Positions 1 through 8,009 of a stretch of DNA of 64,000 bases are shown here, in pieces (the first letter of the stretch is position 1; each line of letters starts with the position of its first letter). Source of the stretch: Sinorhizobium meliloti 4H41 (GTDB lineage Bacteria > Pseudomonadota > Alphaproteobacteria > Rhizobiales > Rhizobiaceae); contig NZ_AQWP01000002.1 of NCBI RefSeq assembly GCF_000375585.1, forward strand, positions 682,001 through 746,000. Reading direction: 5' to 3'. Under the pieces are notes generated by a model, which saw only the letters and a list, made by a program, of their open reading frames with translations, ran no database searches and was not told the DNA's origin. The position numbers were made by a program, and so were the translations under genes.

Positions 1-2
1 CC

Positions 3-299
3 AATGGCGTCGGACTTGCCAAGCCCGCCCGAGCCAACGGCACGGCGGGCCCGGTCATGGTTGCGCTGCGCCCGGAGGCGATAAGCCTGGTGCGTGACGG
101 CAGCGCTGCGCTGCGCGGCACGGTGACCCACCGTATCTTCCTGGGCTCGTCCGTCGAATATTCGGTCGAGGTCGAGGGCCTCGGAGATTTTCTCGTTACC
201 GCAGACCGCCGCAGCCTGAACGACAGCGATCTCGCCGAGCCGGGCGAAAGGATCGGGCTAAGCTTCGACCCGAATGCAATGCATGTCTTTCCGGCCTGA
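3..299 (+). CDS. ABC transporter ATP-binding protein, C-terminal fragment (partial)
   Basis: This is the last 98 codons of a gene that begins before the window. The reading frame is open from base 3, and the segment VALRPEAI followed by beta-rich sequence is the TOBE domain found at the C-terminus of PotA/MalK-type ABC ATPases. The Walker motifs are outside the window. The next three genes encode a polyamine-type binding protein and two permeases, so this is very probably the ATPase of that importer. The ATG at 57 lies inside the TOBE domain and is not a gene start. Confidence 0.85.
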   Translation, partial: NGVGLAKPARANGTAGPVMVALRPEAISLVRDGSAALRGTVTHRIFLGSSVEYSVEVEGLGDFLVTADRRSLNDSDLAEPGERIGLSFDPNAMHVFPA

Positions 300-350
300 A
301 GGGCCCGATCTGCCGCAATCAATTGACGTCAACGATAAGGGAACAGCATC

Positions 351-1514
351 ATGACCAAGTGGTACAGAGAGAATGCCCCGATCACCGCGGACAAGCTTGC
401 CGACGAACTGATGCGCCTGAAGCGCGGCTCCGTTTCGCGTCGTCACTTTCTCGGCGTCACCGGCCTCGGCCTCGCGACGGCCGTATTGGCGCGCCAGCCC
501 GGCCTCTTCAACTCCGCCGCTTACGCCGCCGGCGACCTCGGCACGCAGATGTCGATCGCCACCTGGCCGAACTATCACGATCCCGCCACCTTCGAAGCCT
601 TTACCGCCGCGACCGGCGTTGCGGTCGAAGTCAACGTCTTCGGTTCCAACGAGGAAATGCTGGCGAAGCTGCAGGCGGGCGGCACCGGCTGGGACCTCTT
701 CGTGCCCACGAACTACACGATCTCGACCTATGTGAAGCTCGGCCTGATCGACGAGCTCGATCTCTCCAAGCTGCCCAACTACGACGCCTCGACGGAAAAT
801 GGGCGCTTCACCAATGAAGGCATCGTCGACGGAAAGACCTATGCCGTACCGAAGAACTGGGGAACCACTGGGATCGCGGTGAATTCCGACAAGATCAAGG
901 CGCCGGTTGCGAGCTGGAAGGACTTCTTCGAGGTCGCGATGACGGAAGCCGACGGCCGCGCCATGGTGCACGACTATCAGCTGACCACCATCGGCAACGC
1001 GCTGGTCTCGCTCGGCTTTTCCTTCAATTCGGTCAAGCCCGAAGAGCTCGCCAAGGCCGAAGAGTTGCTGATCAAGGTCAAGCCGCATCTCTATGCCATC
1101 AACAGCGACTATCAGCCCTCGATGCGCGCGACCGATGCGTGGATGACCATGTGCTGGACCAATGACGGGGCCCAACTCAACCGCGACATGCCGGAGATCA
1201 AGTTCGTGCTCGGCAAGGACGGCGGCGAGATCTGGTCGGACTTCTATGCGATCCCGAAGAGTGCAGCGAACAAGCCCGCGGGCTACGCGTTGCTCGATTT
1301 CCTGATGACCCCGGAAAATGCCGTTAAAGAACACATCGCCAACGGCGCGCCGACGACCGACAGCCGCGTCATGAAGCTGCTCCCGGCCGATGTCACCTCG
1401 AACAAGATCGTCTATCCGGACGAAGCGGCCCTCACCCCGCTCGAATTCGGCGCTGCCGTGACGCTGACGGATCCCGGCCGCGCCGAGCTGATGGCGCGCT
1501 TCAAATCGGCTTGA
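351..1514 (+). CDS. ABC transporter substrate-binding protein, spermidine/putrescine (PotD) class
   Basis: The 387-residue protein is a periplasmic binding protein for an ABC importer of the polyamine/opine class. Residues about 29-50 carry a twin-arginine signal (SRRHFLG followed by a hydrophobic stretch), so it is probably exported folded by the Tat pathway. The mature part has the PotD-like pattern: IATWPNY near its start, then FVPTNYTI, then a C-terminal GYALLDFL helix region. It lies 51 bp after the ATPase fragment and is followed by two permeases. The true ligand is unknown; because the carnitine genes are next door, a quaternary amine such as carnitine or gamma-butyrobetaine is possible (inference). 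Confidence 0.88.
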   Translation: MTKWYRENAPITADKLADELMRLKRGSVSRRHFLGVTGLGLATAVLARQPGLFNSAAYAAGDLGTQMSIATWPNYHDPATFEAFTAATGVAVEVNVFGSNEEMLAKLQAGGTGWDLFVPTNYTISTYVKLGLIDELDLSKLPNYDASTENGRFTNEGIVDGKTYAVPKNWGTTGIAVNSDKIKAPVASWKDFFEVAMTEADGRAMVHDYQLTTIGNALVSLGFSFNSVKPEELAKAEELLIKVKPHLYAINSDYQPSMRATDAWMTMCWTNDGAQLNRDMPEIKFVLGKDGGEIWSDFYAIPKSAANKPAGYALLDFLMTPENAVKEHIANGAPTTDSRVMKLLPADVTSNKIVYPDEAALTPLEFGAAVTLTDPGRAELMARFKSA

Positions 1515-1530
1515 ACATACGGGCAAGATC

Positions 1531-1643
1531 GCCCCTCATCCCGCTGCCGCGACCTTCTCCCCGTTTAACGGGGAGAAGGACACAAGCCGCGACGCCCCAG
1601 TCCCCTCTCGCCGCCTGCGGGGAGAGGGTTAGGGTGAGGGGCA
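1531..1643. repeat. Rhizobial intergenic mosaic palindromic repeat (copy 1)
   Basis: The element sits between the binding-protein and permease genes. Its outer ends are inverted (GCCCCTCA ... TGAGGGGC), and inside is a near-perfect hairpin (CCTTCTCCCCGTT / AACGGGGAGAAGG, 1553-1579). Related blocks occur at about 6201, 7847, 34633 and 45705, always outside genes. This is the pattern of RIME-like mosaic elements of rhizobia. The hairpins could act in the mRNA between genes of the operon. Confidence 0.75.
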
Positions 1644-1669
1644 GTTTCATTCCAGTTCACGGACAAACC

Positions 1670-2536
1670 ATGCAGGCAGCAACGAACACGAAGAGGAAAC
1701 TGGTTACGGCGGCGCTGATTGCGCCGGCGGCCGCGTGGCTCACCGTCTTCCTGGTTCTCCCATTCATCGCCATGCTCGTCTTCGCCTTTGGCGAGCGGGC
1801 GCCTGAAGGCGGATACCAGCCGGCCTTCACCTTTGCGCAGTTCGCCAATCTGCCGACTCGCGCGGCCGCCTTCTGGAATACGCTGATGCTCGCCCCGGCC
1901 GGCGCCCTGCTCTGCCTCATCGTCGCCTATCCGGTCGCCTATTATCTCGCCGTCAAGGCAAATCCGCGCTACCGCCTCATACTCGTCTCGCTCGTCGTCG
2001 TTCCTTTCTGGACAAGCCTGCTCGTGCGTACCTATGCCTGGATGTACATCCTCGGCTCGCGCGGCATTCCCAATCTCCTGTCGATGATCGGCATCGAGGA
2101 CGTCCGCATGCTGAATACGCCCGGCGCCGTGCTGCTCGGCATCGTCTACGGCTATCTGCCGCTGATGATCATGCCGATCTATGTGAGCCTGGAAAAGCTC
2201 GACCGCCGCCTGCTGGAGGCTTCCGCCGATCTCGGCGGCAAGCCCGTCTCCACCTTTCTGGGCGTCACTCTGCCGTTGTCGCTGCCGGGGGTCATGACGG
2301 GCGTCGCGCTCGTCACCATCCTGCTTCTCGGCGAGTATCTGATCCCGCAGCTGCTCGGCGGCGGCAAGGTCTTCTTCATCGGCAATGCGCTGGTCGATCT
2401 CTTCCTGCAGTCTCGGAACTGGCCCTTCGGATCGGCGATCGCCGTGACACTCGTCGCCGTCGTCGTCGTCGTGCTCATGGTGGCGATGCGAATCGCCTGG
2501 AAGGTCGCAGGAACAAGACAGGTGGATCTCGTCTGA
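1670..2536 (+). CDS. ABC transporter permease, PotB class
   Basis: This 288-residue inner-membrane permease belongs to a polyamine-class ABC importer. The frame stays open back to a TTG at 1511, but that would translate through the palindromic repeat. The ATG at 1670 starts directly before a typical N-terminal membrane helix (LIAPAAAWLTVFLVLPFI) and is preferred. The usual six helices and an EAA-type loop (LLEASADLGGKP) for docking to the ATPase are visible. The stop overlaps the next start in an ATGA arrangement, indicating translational coupling with the second permease. Confidence 0.88.
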   Translation: MQAATNTKRKLVTAALIAPAAAWLTVFLVLPFIAMLVFAFGERAPEGGYQPAFTFAQFANLPTRAAAFWNTLMLAPAGALLCLIVAYPVAYYLAVKANPRYRLILVSLVVVPFWTSLLVRTYAWMYILGSRGIPNLLSMIGIEDVRMLNTPGAVLLGIVYGYLPLMIMPIYVSLEKLDRRLLEASADLGGKPVSTFLGVTLPLSLPGVMTGVALVTILLLGEYLIPQLLGGGKVFFIGNALVDLFLQSRNWPFGSAIAVTLVAVVVVVLMVAMRIAWKVAGTRQVDLV

Positions 2537-3354
2537 TGCGCGCCTTCATCTCCTCCGTCTATCTCTTCCTTTATGCGCCGATCGCCCTGGTCGTGCTCTT
2601 CTCGTTCAATGCCGGCCGCAATGCGAGCGAGTTCACGGGCTTTTCGCTCGCCTGGTACGGCAAGGCGCTCGGCAACACGTTTCTCGTCTCGGCGCTGCAG
2701 AACAGCCTGATCATCGCCTTCACCAGCGCCACGCTTGCCGCCGTCTTCGGCACCATGGCAGCGCTCGGCATGGAACGGCTTGGCTCCCGCATGCGCGCGC
2801 TCTTCGATGCTCTCTTCGCCGCGGCGATCGTCGTCCCGGGCGTCGTCATCGGCATCGCGACGCTGGTCGCACTCGTCGCTGTCTTCTCCTTCGTCAACCC
2901 GACGATCGCAGCCCTCTGGCCGGGCGATCAGCCGCCGCAACTGGGACTCGGTTACGGCTCCATCATCGCCGCCCACGGGCTCTTCTCGATGGCGCTCGTC
3001 ACCATGATCGTCAAGGCGCGCATCGCGAGCCTCGGCCGCGACATCGTCGAGGCGTCGGGCGACCTCTATGCGACGCCGCTCACCACTTTCCGGCTGATCG
3101 TGCTGCCGCAGATCCTGCCGTCGATCCTCGCGGGCTTTCTCCTCGCCTTCACCTTCTCCTTCGACGACTTCATCATCGCCTTCTTCGTCGCCGGCTCGAA
3201 GACGACCCTGCCGATCTATGTCTTCGCCTCGATCCGCCGCGGGGTGACGCCGGAAATCAACGCGATCGCGACCCTGGTCCTGGTCGCCTCGCTGTTCCTT
3301 ATCCTGACCGCCCGCGTGCTCATGCGCGAAAAGAAAAGCAAATCCGGGGAGTGA
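2536..3354 (+). CDS. ABC transporter permease, PotC class
   Basis: The 272-residue protein is the second permease of the importer, with about six hydrophobic helices. Its EAA-type cytoplasmic loop (IVEASGDLYATP) is near residues 175-186. The start codon overlaps the stop of the previous permease (ATGA). A run of Lys/Arg at the C-terminus (MREKKSKSGE) fits the cytoplasmic end of a permease. The dehydrogenase gene follows after only 4 bp, so the whole set is probably one transcript. Confidence 0.88.
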   Translation: MRAFISSVYLFLYAPIALVVLFSFNAGRNASEFTGFSLAWYGKALGNTFLVSALQNSLIIAFTSATLAAVFGTMAALGMERLGSRMRALFDALFAAAIVVPGVVIGIATLVALVAVFSFVNPTIAALWPGDQPPQLGLGYGSIIAAHGLFSMALVTMIVKARIASLGRDIVEASGDLYATPLTTFRLIVLPQILPSILAGFLLAFTFSFDDFIIAFFVAGSKTTLPIYVFASIRRGVTPEINAIATLVLVASLFLILTARVLMREKKSKSGE

Positions 3355-3358
3355 AACC

Positions 3359-4120
3359 ATGATCCTGAATGACCGGATCGCGATCGTGACCGGAGCGGGC
3401 TCCGGAATCGGCCGGGCGGGCGCCGCCATCATGGCCCGCGAAGGCGCCCATGTGGTCGTCGTCGACCGCAGCGTGGAAGCCGCGGGCGAAACCGTGGCGG
3501 CGATCGCCACCAGGGGCGGCAGCGCTGAAGCGCTCGCGGTCGACGTCACCGACGACGAAGCGCTTGCGGACGGCATCGCCGATGTCCTCTATCGGCACGG
3601 GCGGATCGACATACTGCACAATCACGCCGGCGCGCAGGTCGCCGGCGACCTGGAAAAGGTCGAGGTGGCGGGTTTCGACCGGTCCTGGAACCTCAACGTC
3701 CGCGCCCATTTCATGGCCGCCCGCCTCGTCATGCCCTCGATGAAGGCGGCCGGTCGCGGCGTGATCGTCAACACGTCGTCCTCATCCGGCGTCCTCTACG
3801 ATCGTGAGATGATCGCCTATACGACGACGAAACACGCGGTCATCGCCATGACGCGGCAGATGGCGGGCGACTATGCGAAATACGGTGTCAGGGTGAACGC
3901 TCTCTGCCCCGGCTGGGTCGACACGCCCTTCAACGAACCCTTCATCGACCAGATGGGCGGGCGCGAGGCCATCGAAGCCTATATCCGCGAGAGGGTTCCG
4001 CTCGGCCGCTGGGCGAGCGTCGACGAGATCGCCGAGTCGATCCTCTTCCTTGTTTCCGACCGTTCCTCCTACATGACCGGACAGATCCTCGTGGTGGACG
4101 GGGGCGAGACGGTGGTCTGA
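3359..4120 (+). CDS. SDR-family NAD(P)-dependent oxidoreductase
   Basis: This 253-residue classical short-chain dehydrogenase shows the cofactor motif TGAGSGIG (residues 11-18), an NHAG motif near 88-91, a serine cluster at 140-143 and the catalytic pair Tyr154-Lys158 in YTTTK. The ending GQILVVDGGETVV is typical of the family. It is the last gene of the polyamine-type transporter operon, so its substrate is probably the imported compound or a product of it. The alcohol or ketone oxidised cannot be named from sequence. It converges with the regulator gene on the opposite strand. Confidence 0.9.
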   Translation: MILNDRIAIVTGAGSGIGRAGAAIMAREGAHVVVVDRSVEAAGETVAAIATRGGSAEALAVDVTDDEALADGIADVLYRHGRIDILHNHAGAQVAGDLEKVEVAGFDRSWNLNVRAHFMAARLVMPSMKAAGRGVIVNTSSSSGVLYDREMIAYTTTKHAVIAMTRQMAGDYAKYGVRVNALCPGWVDTPFNEPFIDQMGGREAIEAYIRERVPLGRWASVDEIAESILFLVSDRSSYMTGQILVVDGGETVV

Positions 4121-4211
4121 TCGCTGAATCATCTCTCGATGGATTGGCCGCAGACCTCTGATTCGACTCGTAAAACTCACCTTCGCTCAACTTCCGCCTG
4201 AAGCCCTTGAA

Positions 4212-5183
4212 TCAGTTCTTCAGCTTGAGCCGCCGGCGCGTCTCGCTGGGGCTTTCGCGATAATGCGCGCGATAGCTGCGCGAAAATGAAGACGACGAGT
4301 TGAAGCCGGAAATCGCCGCGATGTCGGCGAACTCCATCCGCGTTTCGATCACCTTGCGCCGCGCTGCGTTCAGCCGCAGCGCCAGATAGTGTTCGTGCGG
4401 CGCGACGCCCATGGTCTCCTTGAAGAGATCCTGAAGGTGCCGGGCGCTGACCCCCACGCGGCGCGCCAGCCGCGCGAGCGTCAGCGGAGCCTCGACCGTT
4501 TCTTCCATCAGCTTGACCGCGGCGCCGACGCGAGTCTCGAGAATGCGCATGTTGCCGATCGCGGGTACCTGCAGGAGGTCGCCGCGGGTGCGTTCCTGCT
4601 CGTAGATGAAGAGGCGCGACACTTCGAGCGCCAGCGAATAGCCGTGCGCGCGGCGGATCAGTTCCAGCATCAGGTCCAGCGTCGGCAGCGAGCCGCCGGT
4701 GGTGATGCGTTTTCGGTCGATGACGAAACGCTCGCGCACCATCGTCACCTGCGGATAGGCGGCGGCGAAATCCTCGAAATCCTCCCAATGGGTGGTGGCC
4801 GAGAAATTGTCGAGGAGGCTCGTCTCCGCCAGCAGCCAGGAGCCGGATTCGATTCCGGCCATCATCTCCCGGTGCCGCGCCGTCTGCGACAGGAGCATCT
4901 TGAGCTGCGAGGTGGCGCTGCGCTGCCAGTGGTAGCTGGAAAGCACGAAGAGCGGCGCCGTCTCGCGCTGCGGGCGGAAGGCGCCGGCCACCGGGACGGG
5001 AATGCCGCTCTTCGTCTCGATCGCCCTCCCGTCCGGACTGAACAGGCTCCAGCTGTAAAGCGTGCGCCCGGCGATACGATTGGCGGCGCGCAACGGTTCG
5101 ACAACCGATGCGACAAGGATGAGATTGGTCTCCGGCAAGACCAGAAGGTCGATATGCTGCGCCTGCGCGATGCTGCTGTCCAC
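4212..5183 (-). CDS. GlxA/CdhR-type AraC-family transcriptional regulator
   Basis: The 323-residue protein has an N-terminal DJ-1/PfpI-like amidotransferase-fold domain (from LLVLPETN to about residue 180) and a C-terminal AraC double helix-turn-helix (LARLARRVGVSARHLQDLF and SGFNSSSSFSRSYRAHY). I chose the GTG at 5183 because GGAGGA lies 9 bases upstream and the domain starts at once; the longer ATG frame would overlap the divergent gene. In pseudomonads this class includes CdhR, the activator of carnitine dehydrogenase, and here it is divergent from carnitine genes. Carnitine-responsive activation of the 5293 operon is therefore a good inference. Confidence 0.87.
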   Translation of the reverse strand: MDSSIAQAQHIDLLVLPETNLILVASVVEPLRAANRIAGRTLYSWSLFSPDGRAIETKSGIPVPVAGAFRPQRETAPLFVLSSYHWQRSATSQLKMLLSQTARHREMMAGIESGSWLLAETSLLDNFSATTHWEDFEDFAAAYPQVTMVRERFVIDRKRITTGGSLPTLDLMLELIRRAHGYSLALEVSRLFIYEQERTRGDLLQVPAIGNMRILETRVGAAVKLMEETVEAPLTLARLARRVGVSARHLQDLFKETMGVAPHEHYLALRLNAARRKVIETRMEFADIAAISGFNSSSSFSRSYRAHYRESPSETRRRLKLKN

Positions 5184-5258
5184 GACAAAACTTCCTCCAG
5201 AGAATTCCGATAATGTATAGGATGCTTCTCTTAATGCAAAGCAACGCGGCATTTTCTG

Positions 5259-5273
5259 GCCCGTAATACGGGC
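5259..5273. promoter_or_regulatory. Palindrome in the regulator/carnitine operon intergenic region
   Basis: A perfect 6-bp inverted repeat with a 3-bp spacer (GCCCGT AAT ACGGGC) lies 20 bp before the start of the cleavage-enzyme gene, in the 109-bp region shared with the divergent regulator. A possible leftward promoter for the regulator (TTGCAT, 16-bp gap, TACATT) is also present. The palindrome may be an operator or a weak RNA hairpin; which protein binds is unknown. Confidence 0.35.
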
Positions 5274-5292
5274 AACGAAAGGGAGGACATCA

Positions 5293-6195
5293 ATGCCGCT
5301 CAGCATGAACCGCGAGGTGTTCATCACATGCGCCGTCACCGGCGCCGGAGACACCGTCTCGAAATCCAGCCACGTTCCGGTCACGCCGAAACAGATCGCT
5401 GAATCGGCGATCGAGGCCGCCAAGGCGGGTGCCGCGGTCGTCCACTGTCACGTCCGCGATCCCGACACCGGCGCGCCTGCGCGGCGGCTCGATCTCTACA
5501 GGGAGGTGACCGACCGCATCCGCTCCGCCGACATCGACGTGGTGCTCAATCTGACCGCCGGCATGGGCGGAGACCTCGTATTCGGTAACGTCGAGAGCCC
5601 CTTCCCCGTCAACGAGAAGGGCACGGACATGGCCGGCGCCACCGAACGCGTCGCGCATGTCGCCGAATGCCTGCCGGAAATCTGCACGCTCGACTGCGGC
5701 ACGATGAATTTCTCGCTCGGCGATTACGTCATGACCAATACGCCGTCGATGCTGCGCGAGATGGCACGGCAGATGACCGCACTCGGCGTGCGTCCGGAGA
5801 TCGAGGCCTTCGATACCGGCCATTTGTGGTTCGCCAAGCAACTCGCCGAAGAAGGCCTGATCGAGGATCCGGTGCTGATCCAGCTCTGCATGGGCATTCC
5901 GTGGGGCGCGCCGGACGATCTCAACACCTTCATGGCCATGGTCAACAACGTTCCCTCGAACTGGACCTTTTCCGCCTTCTCGATCGGCCGCAACGCCATG
6001 GCCTATCCCGCTGCCGCAATCCTTGCCGGCGGCAACGTCCGCGTCGGCCTGGAAGACAATCTCTATGTCGGCAAGGGCCAGCTCGCGACCAATGCCCAGC
6101 TCGTGGAGAAAGCGGTTTCCGTCGTCGAGAGCATGGGCGCGAAGATCATCGGTCCGGAGGAGGTCCGCAGGAAGCTGAAGCTGACGAAGCGGTAA
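5293..6195 (+). CDS. BKACE-family 3-dehydrocarnitine cleavage enzyme
   Basis: The 300-residue protein belongs to the beta-keto acid cleavage enzymes (DUF849, Kce family), TIM-barrel metal enzymes. The metal-binding HCHVRDPDTG motif is at residues 51-60, and further family patterns include LTAGMGGD, LDCGTMNF and LEDNLYVG. The family condenses a beta-keto acid with acetyl-CoA. Next to carnitine dehydrogenase the expected reaction is 3-dehydrocarnitine plus acetyl-CoA to betainyl-CoA plus acetoacetate, as established for Sinorhizobium carnitine catabolism. A strong ribosome site (GGGAGG) precedes the ATG. It is first in the operon, divergent from its likely regulator. Confidence 0.88.
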   Translation: MPLSMNREVFITCAVTGAGDTVSKSSHVPVTPKQIAESAIEAAKAGAAVVHCHVRDPDTGAPARRLDLYREVTDRIRSADIDVVLNLTAGMGGDLVFGNVESPFPVNEKGTDMAGATERVAHVAECLPEICTLDCGTMNFSLGDYVMTNTPSMLREMARQMTALGVRPEIEAFDTGHLWFAKQLAEEGLIEDPVLIQLCMGIPWGAPDDLNTFMAMVNNVPSNWTFSAFSIGRNAMAYPAAAILAGGNVRVGLEDNLYVGKGQLATNAQLVEKAVSVVESMGAKIIGPEEVRRKLKLTKR

Positions 6196-6200
6196 CAAGA

Positions 6201-6304
6201 CCCCTCCCAACCCTCCCCATAAGGGGAGGACTTGACCTGCCGCGGCAGGCGCCACCTGTCCCTCCCCTTTGTGGGGAGGTCGGTCCCGAAGGGATCGGGA
6301 GAGG
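6201..6304. repeat. Rhizobial intergenic mosaic palindromic repeat (copy 2)
   Basis: The gap between the cleavage enzyme and the carnitine dehydrogenase is almost filled by CCCTCCCC-type inverted blocks (ACCCTCCCCAT with AAGGGGAGG, and CCTCCCC with GGGGAGG). The sequence differs in detail from copies 1 and 3 but has the same architecture. It can fold into RNA hairpins and may tune downstream expression within the operon. Confidence 0.65.
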
Positions 6305-6333
6305 CTCTTACGACATTTTGAATGGAGAGGGGA

Positions 6334-7824
6334 ATGACCACAATCACCAGGGCCGCCTGTATCGGCGGCGGCGTCATCGGCGGGGCCTGGGCTGCGCGTT
6401 TTGCGCTTGCAGGAATAGACGTCAACATCTTCGACCCGCATCCGGAAGCCGAGCGCATCATCGGCGAGGTCATGGCCAACGCGGAACGCGCCTATGGCAT
6501 GCTGACCATGGCGCCGCTTCCGCCGCGCGGCAAATTCACCTTCTGCAAGAGCGTTCAGGAAGCAGTCGAGGACGTTGACTGGATTCAGGAAAGCGTGCCC
6601 GAACGGTTGCCGTTGAAGCGCGGCGTCATCAACGAGATCGATGCCGCCGCCCGGCCCGACGCCCTCATCGGCTCCTCCACTTCGGGCCTGCTCCCGTCCG
6701 ACCTGCAGGCCGAGATGAAACACCCCGAACGCATGTTCGTGGCCCATCCCTATAACCCGGTCTACCTGCTGCCGTTGGTGGAGCTCGTCGGCGGCAAGAA
6801 GACTTCGCCGGAAACGATCGGGCGCGCCGAGGAAGCGGTCGCCGAGATCGGCATGAAGGGCGTCGTCATCGCCAAGGAGATAGAGGCCTTCGTCGGCGAC
6901 CGCCTGCTCGAGGCGCTGTGGCGCGAAGCACTCTGGCTGATCCAGGACGACATCTGCGATACCGAGACGCTCGACGACGTCATGCGCTATTCCTTCGGCA
7001 TGCGCTGGGCACAGATGGGTCTCTTCGAGACTTATCGCATCGCCGGCGGCGAAGCGGGCATGCGCCATTTCCTCGCCCAGTTCGGCCCTTGCCTCAAATG
7101 GCCCTGGACGAAATTCACCGACGTGGTCGATCTCGACGACGCGCTCGTCGAGAAGATCGGGGCCCAATCGGACGCGCAGGCAGCCGGTCGCTCCATCCGC
7201 GAACTCGAACGCATCCGGGACGAAAACCTCGTCGGCATCATGCATGCCTTGAAGGCCGGCGACGGCGGCAAAGGCTGGGGTGCCGGCAAGCTGCTCGCCG
7301 ATTTCGAGAAGCGGCTTTGGGAAAAGGGCGGCAGTCCGTCGAAGAGCCTGGACGCGTCCGGGCCGCTGCGTCTGGTCGATACCAGGGTCAACGCCGCCTG
7401 GGTCGACTACAACGGCCACATGACAGAGCATCGATACTTACAGCTCTTCGGCGACACCTCGGACGCACTGCTCAAGTTGATCGGCGTCGACTTCGCCTAT
7501 GTCGAGGCCGGCCACAGCTATTACACGGTCGAGACCCACATTCGTCATCTCGGCGAAGCCAAGCTCGGACAGGCGCTCTATACGACCCTGCAGCTTCTTT
7601 CGTCGGACGAGAAGCGCATTCACTTCTTCACGCGCATTCACGATGCGGCGTCGGGCGACGTCATCGCCACCGCCGAACAGATGATGCTGCATGTCGACGC
7701 CAAGGCCGGCAAGTCCGTGCCGGCACCGGCGGAGGTGATGGCCAAGCTGAAGCCGATCGCGGAAGGTCATGCGAAGCTGGACGCGCCCGAGGGCGCGGGA
7801 CGGCATGTGGGGCAGAAACGGTGA
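6334..7824 (+). CDS. lcdH: L-carnitine dehydrogenase fused to betainyl-CoA thioesterase
   Basis: The 496-residue protein has two parts. Residues 1 to about 310 form a 3-hydroxyacyl-CoA dehydrogenase-like enzyme with the NAD motif GGGVIGG (about 10-16) and the HPYNPVYLLPLVE segment. Residues about 345-480 form a hotdog thioesterase (DYNGHMTEHRYLQLF). It oxidises L-carnitine to 3-dehydrocarnitine, and the thioesterase half releases glycine betaine from betainyl-CoA after the BKACE step. I prefer the ATG at 6334, directly after GGAGAGGGGA; an in-frame ATG at 6322 lacks a ribosome site. The fusion is characteristic of rhizobia. Confidence 0.92.
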   Translation: MTTITRAACIGGGVIGGAWAARFALAGIDVNIFDPHPEAERIIGEVMANAERAYGMLTMAPLPPRGKFTFCKSVQEAVEDVDWIQESVPERLPLKRGVINEIDAAARPDALIGSSTSGLLPSDLQAEMKHPERMFVAHPYNPVYLLPLVELVGGKKTSPETIGRAEEAVAEIGMKGVVIAKEIEAFVGDRLLEALWREALWLIQDDICDTETLDDVMRYSFGMRWAQMGLFETYRIAGGEAGMRHFLAQFGPCLKWPWTKFTDVVDLDDALVEKIGAQSDAQAAGRSIRELERIRDENLVGIMHALKAGDGGKGWGAGKLLADFEKRLWEKGGSPSKSLDASGPLRLVDTRVNAAWVDYNGHMTEHRYLQLFGDTSDALLKLIGVDFAYVEAGHSYYTVETHIRHLGEAKLGQALYTTLQLLSSDEKRIHFFTRIHDAASGDVIATAEQMMLHVDAKAGKSVPAPAEVMAKLKPIAEGHAKLDAPEGAGRHVGQKR

Positions 7825-7846
7825 TGGCGATGCTGGCGGGATAAGA

Positions 7847-7937
7847 GCCCCTCATCCGCCTGCCGGCACCTCTCCCCGTCCCAAGGACGTCCCGACGGGG
7901 AGAGGGATAGTCCTCGGATTAGCCCGAGGAGAGGGGC
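7847..7937. repeat. Rhizobial intergenic mosaic palindromic repeat (copy 3)
   Basis: The element has outer ends GCCCCTC and GAGGGGC, and an inner hairpin CTCTCCCCGTC ... GACGGGGAGAG. It shares the CTCATCCGCCTGCCGGCACC core with the reverse side of the copy near 34.7 kb. It lies between carnitine dehydrogenase and the acyl-CoA dehydrogenase gene and may separate two expression levels of one operon. Confidence 0.78.
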
Positions 7938-8009
7938 ACCGCCCGAGAGCCCGCAGCAGATCGTTGAGGAGCGATCTGCCGCGCGGACCAGAATTGACGA
8001 GGGAGAACA

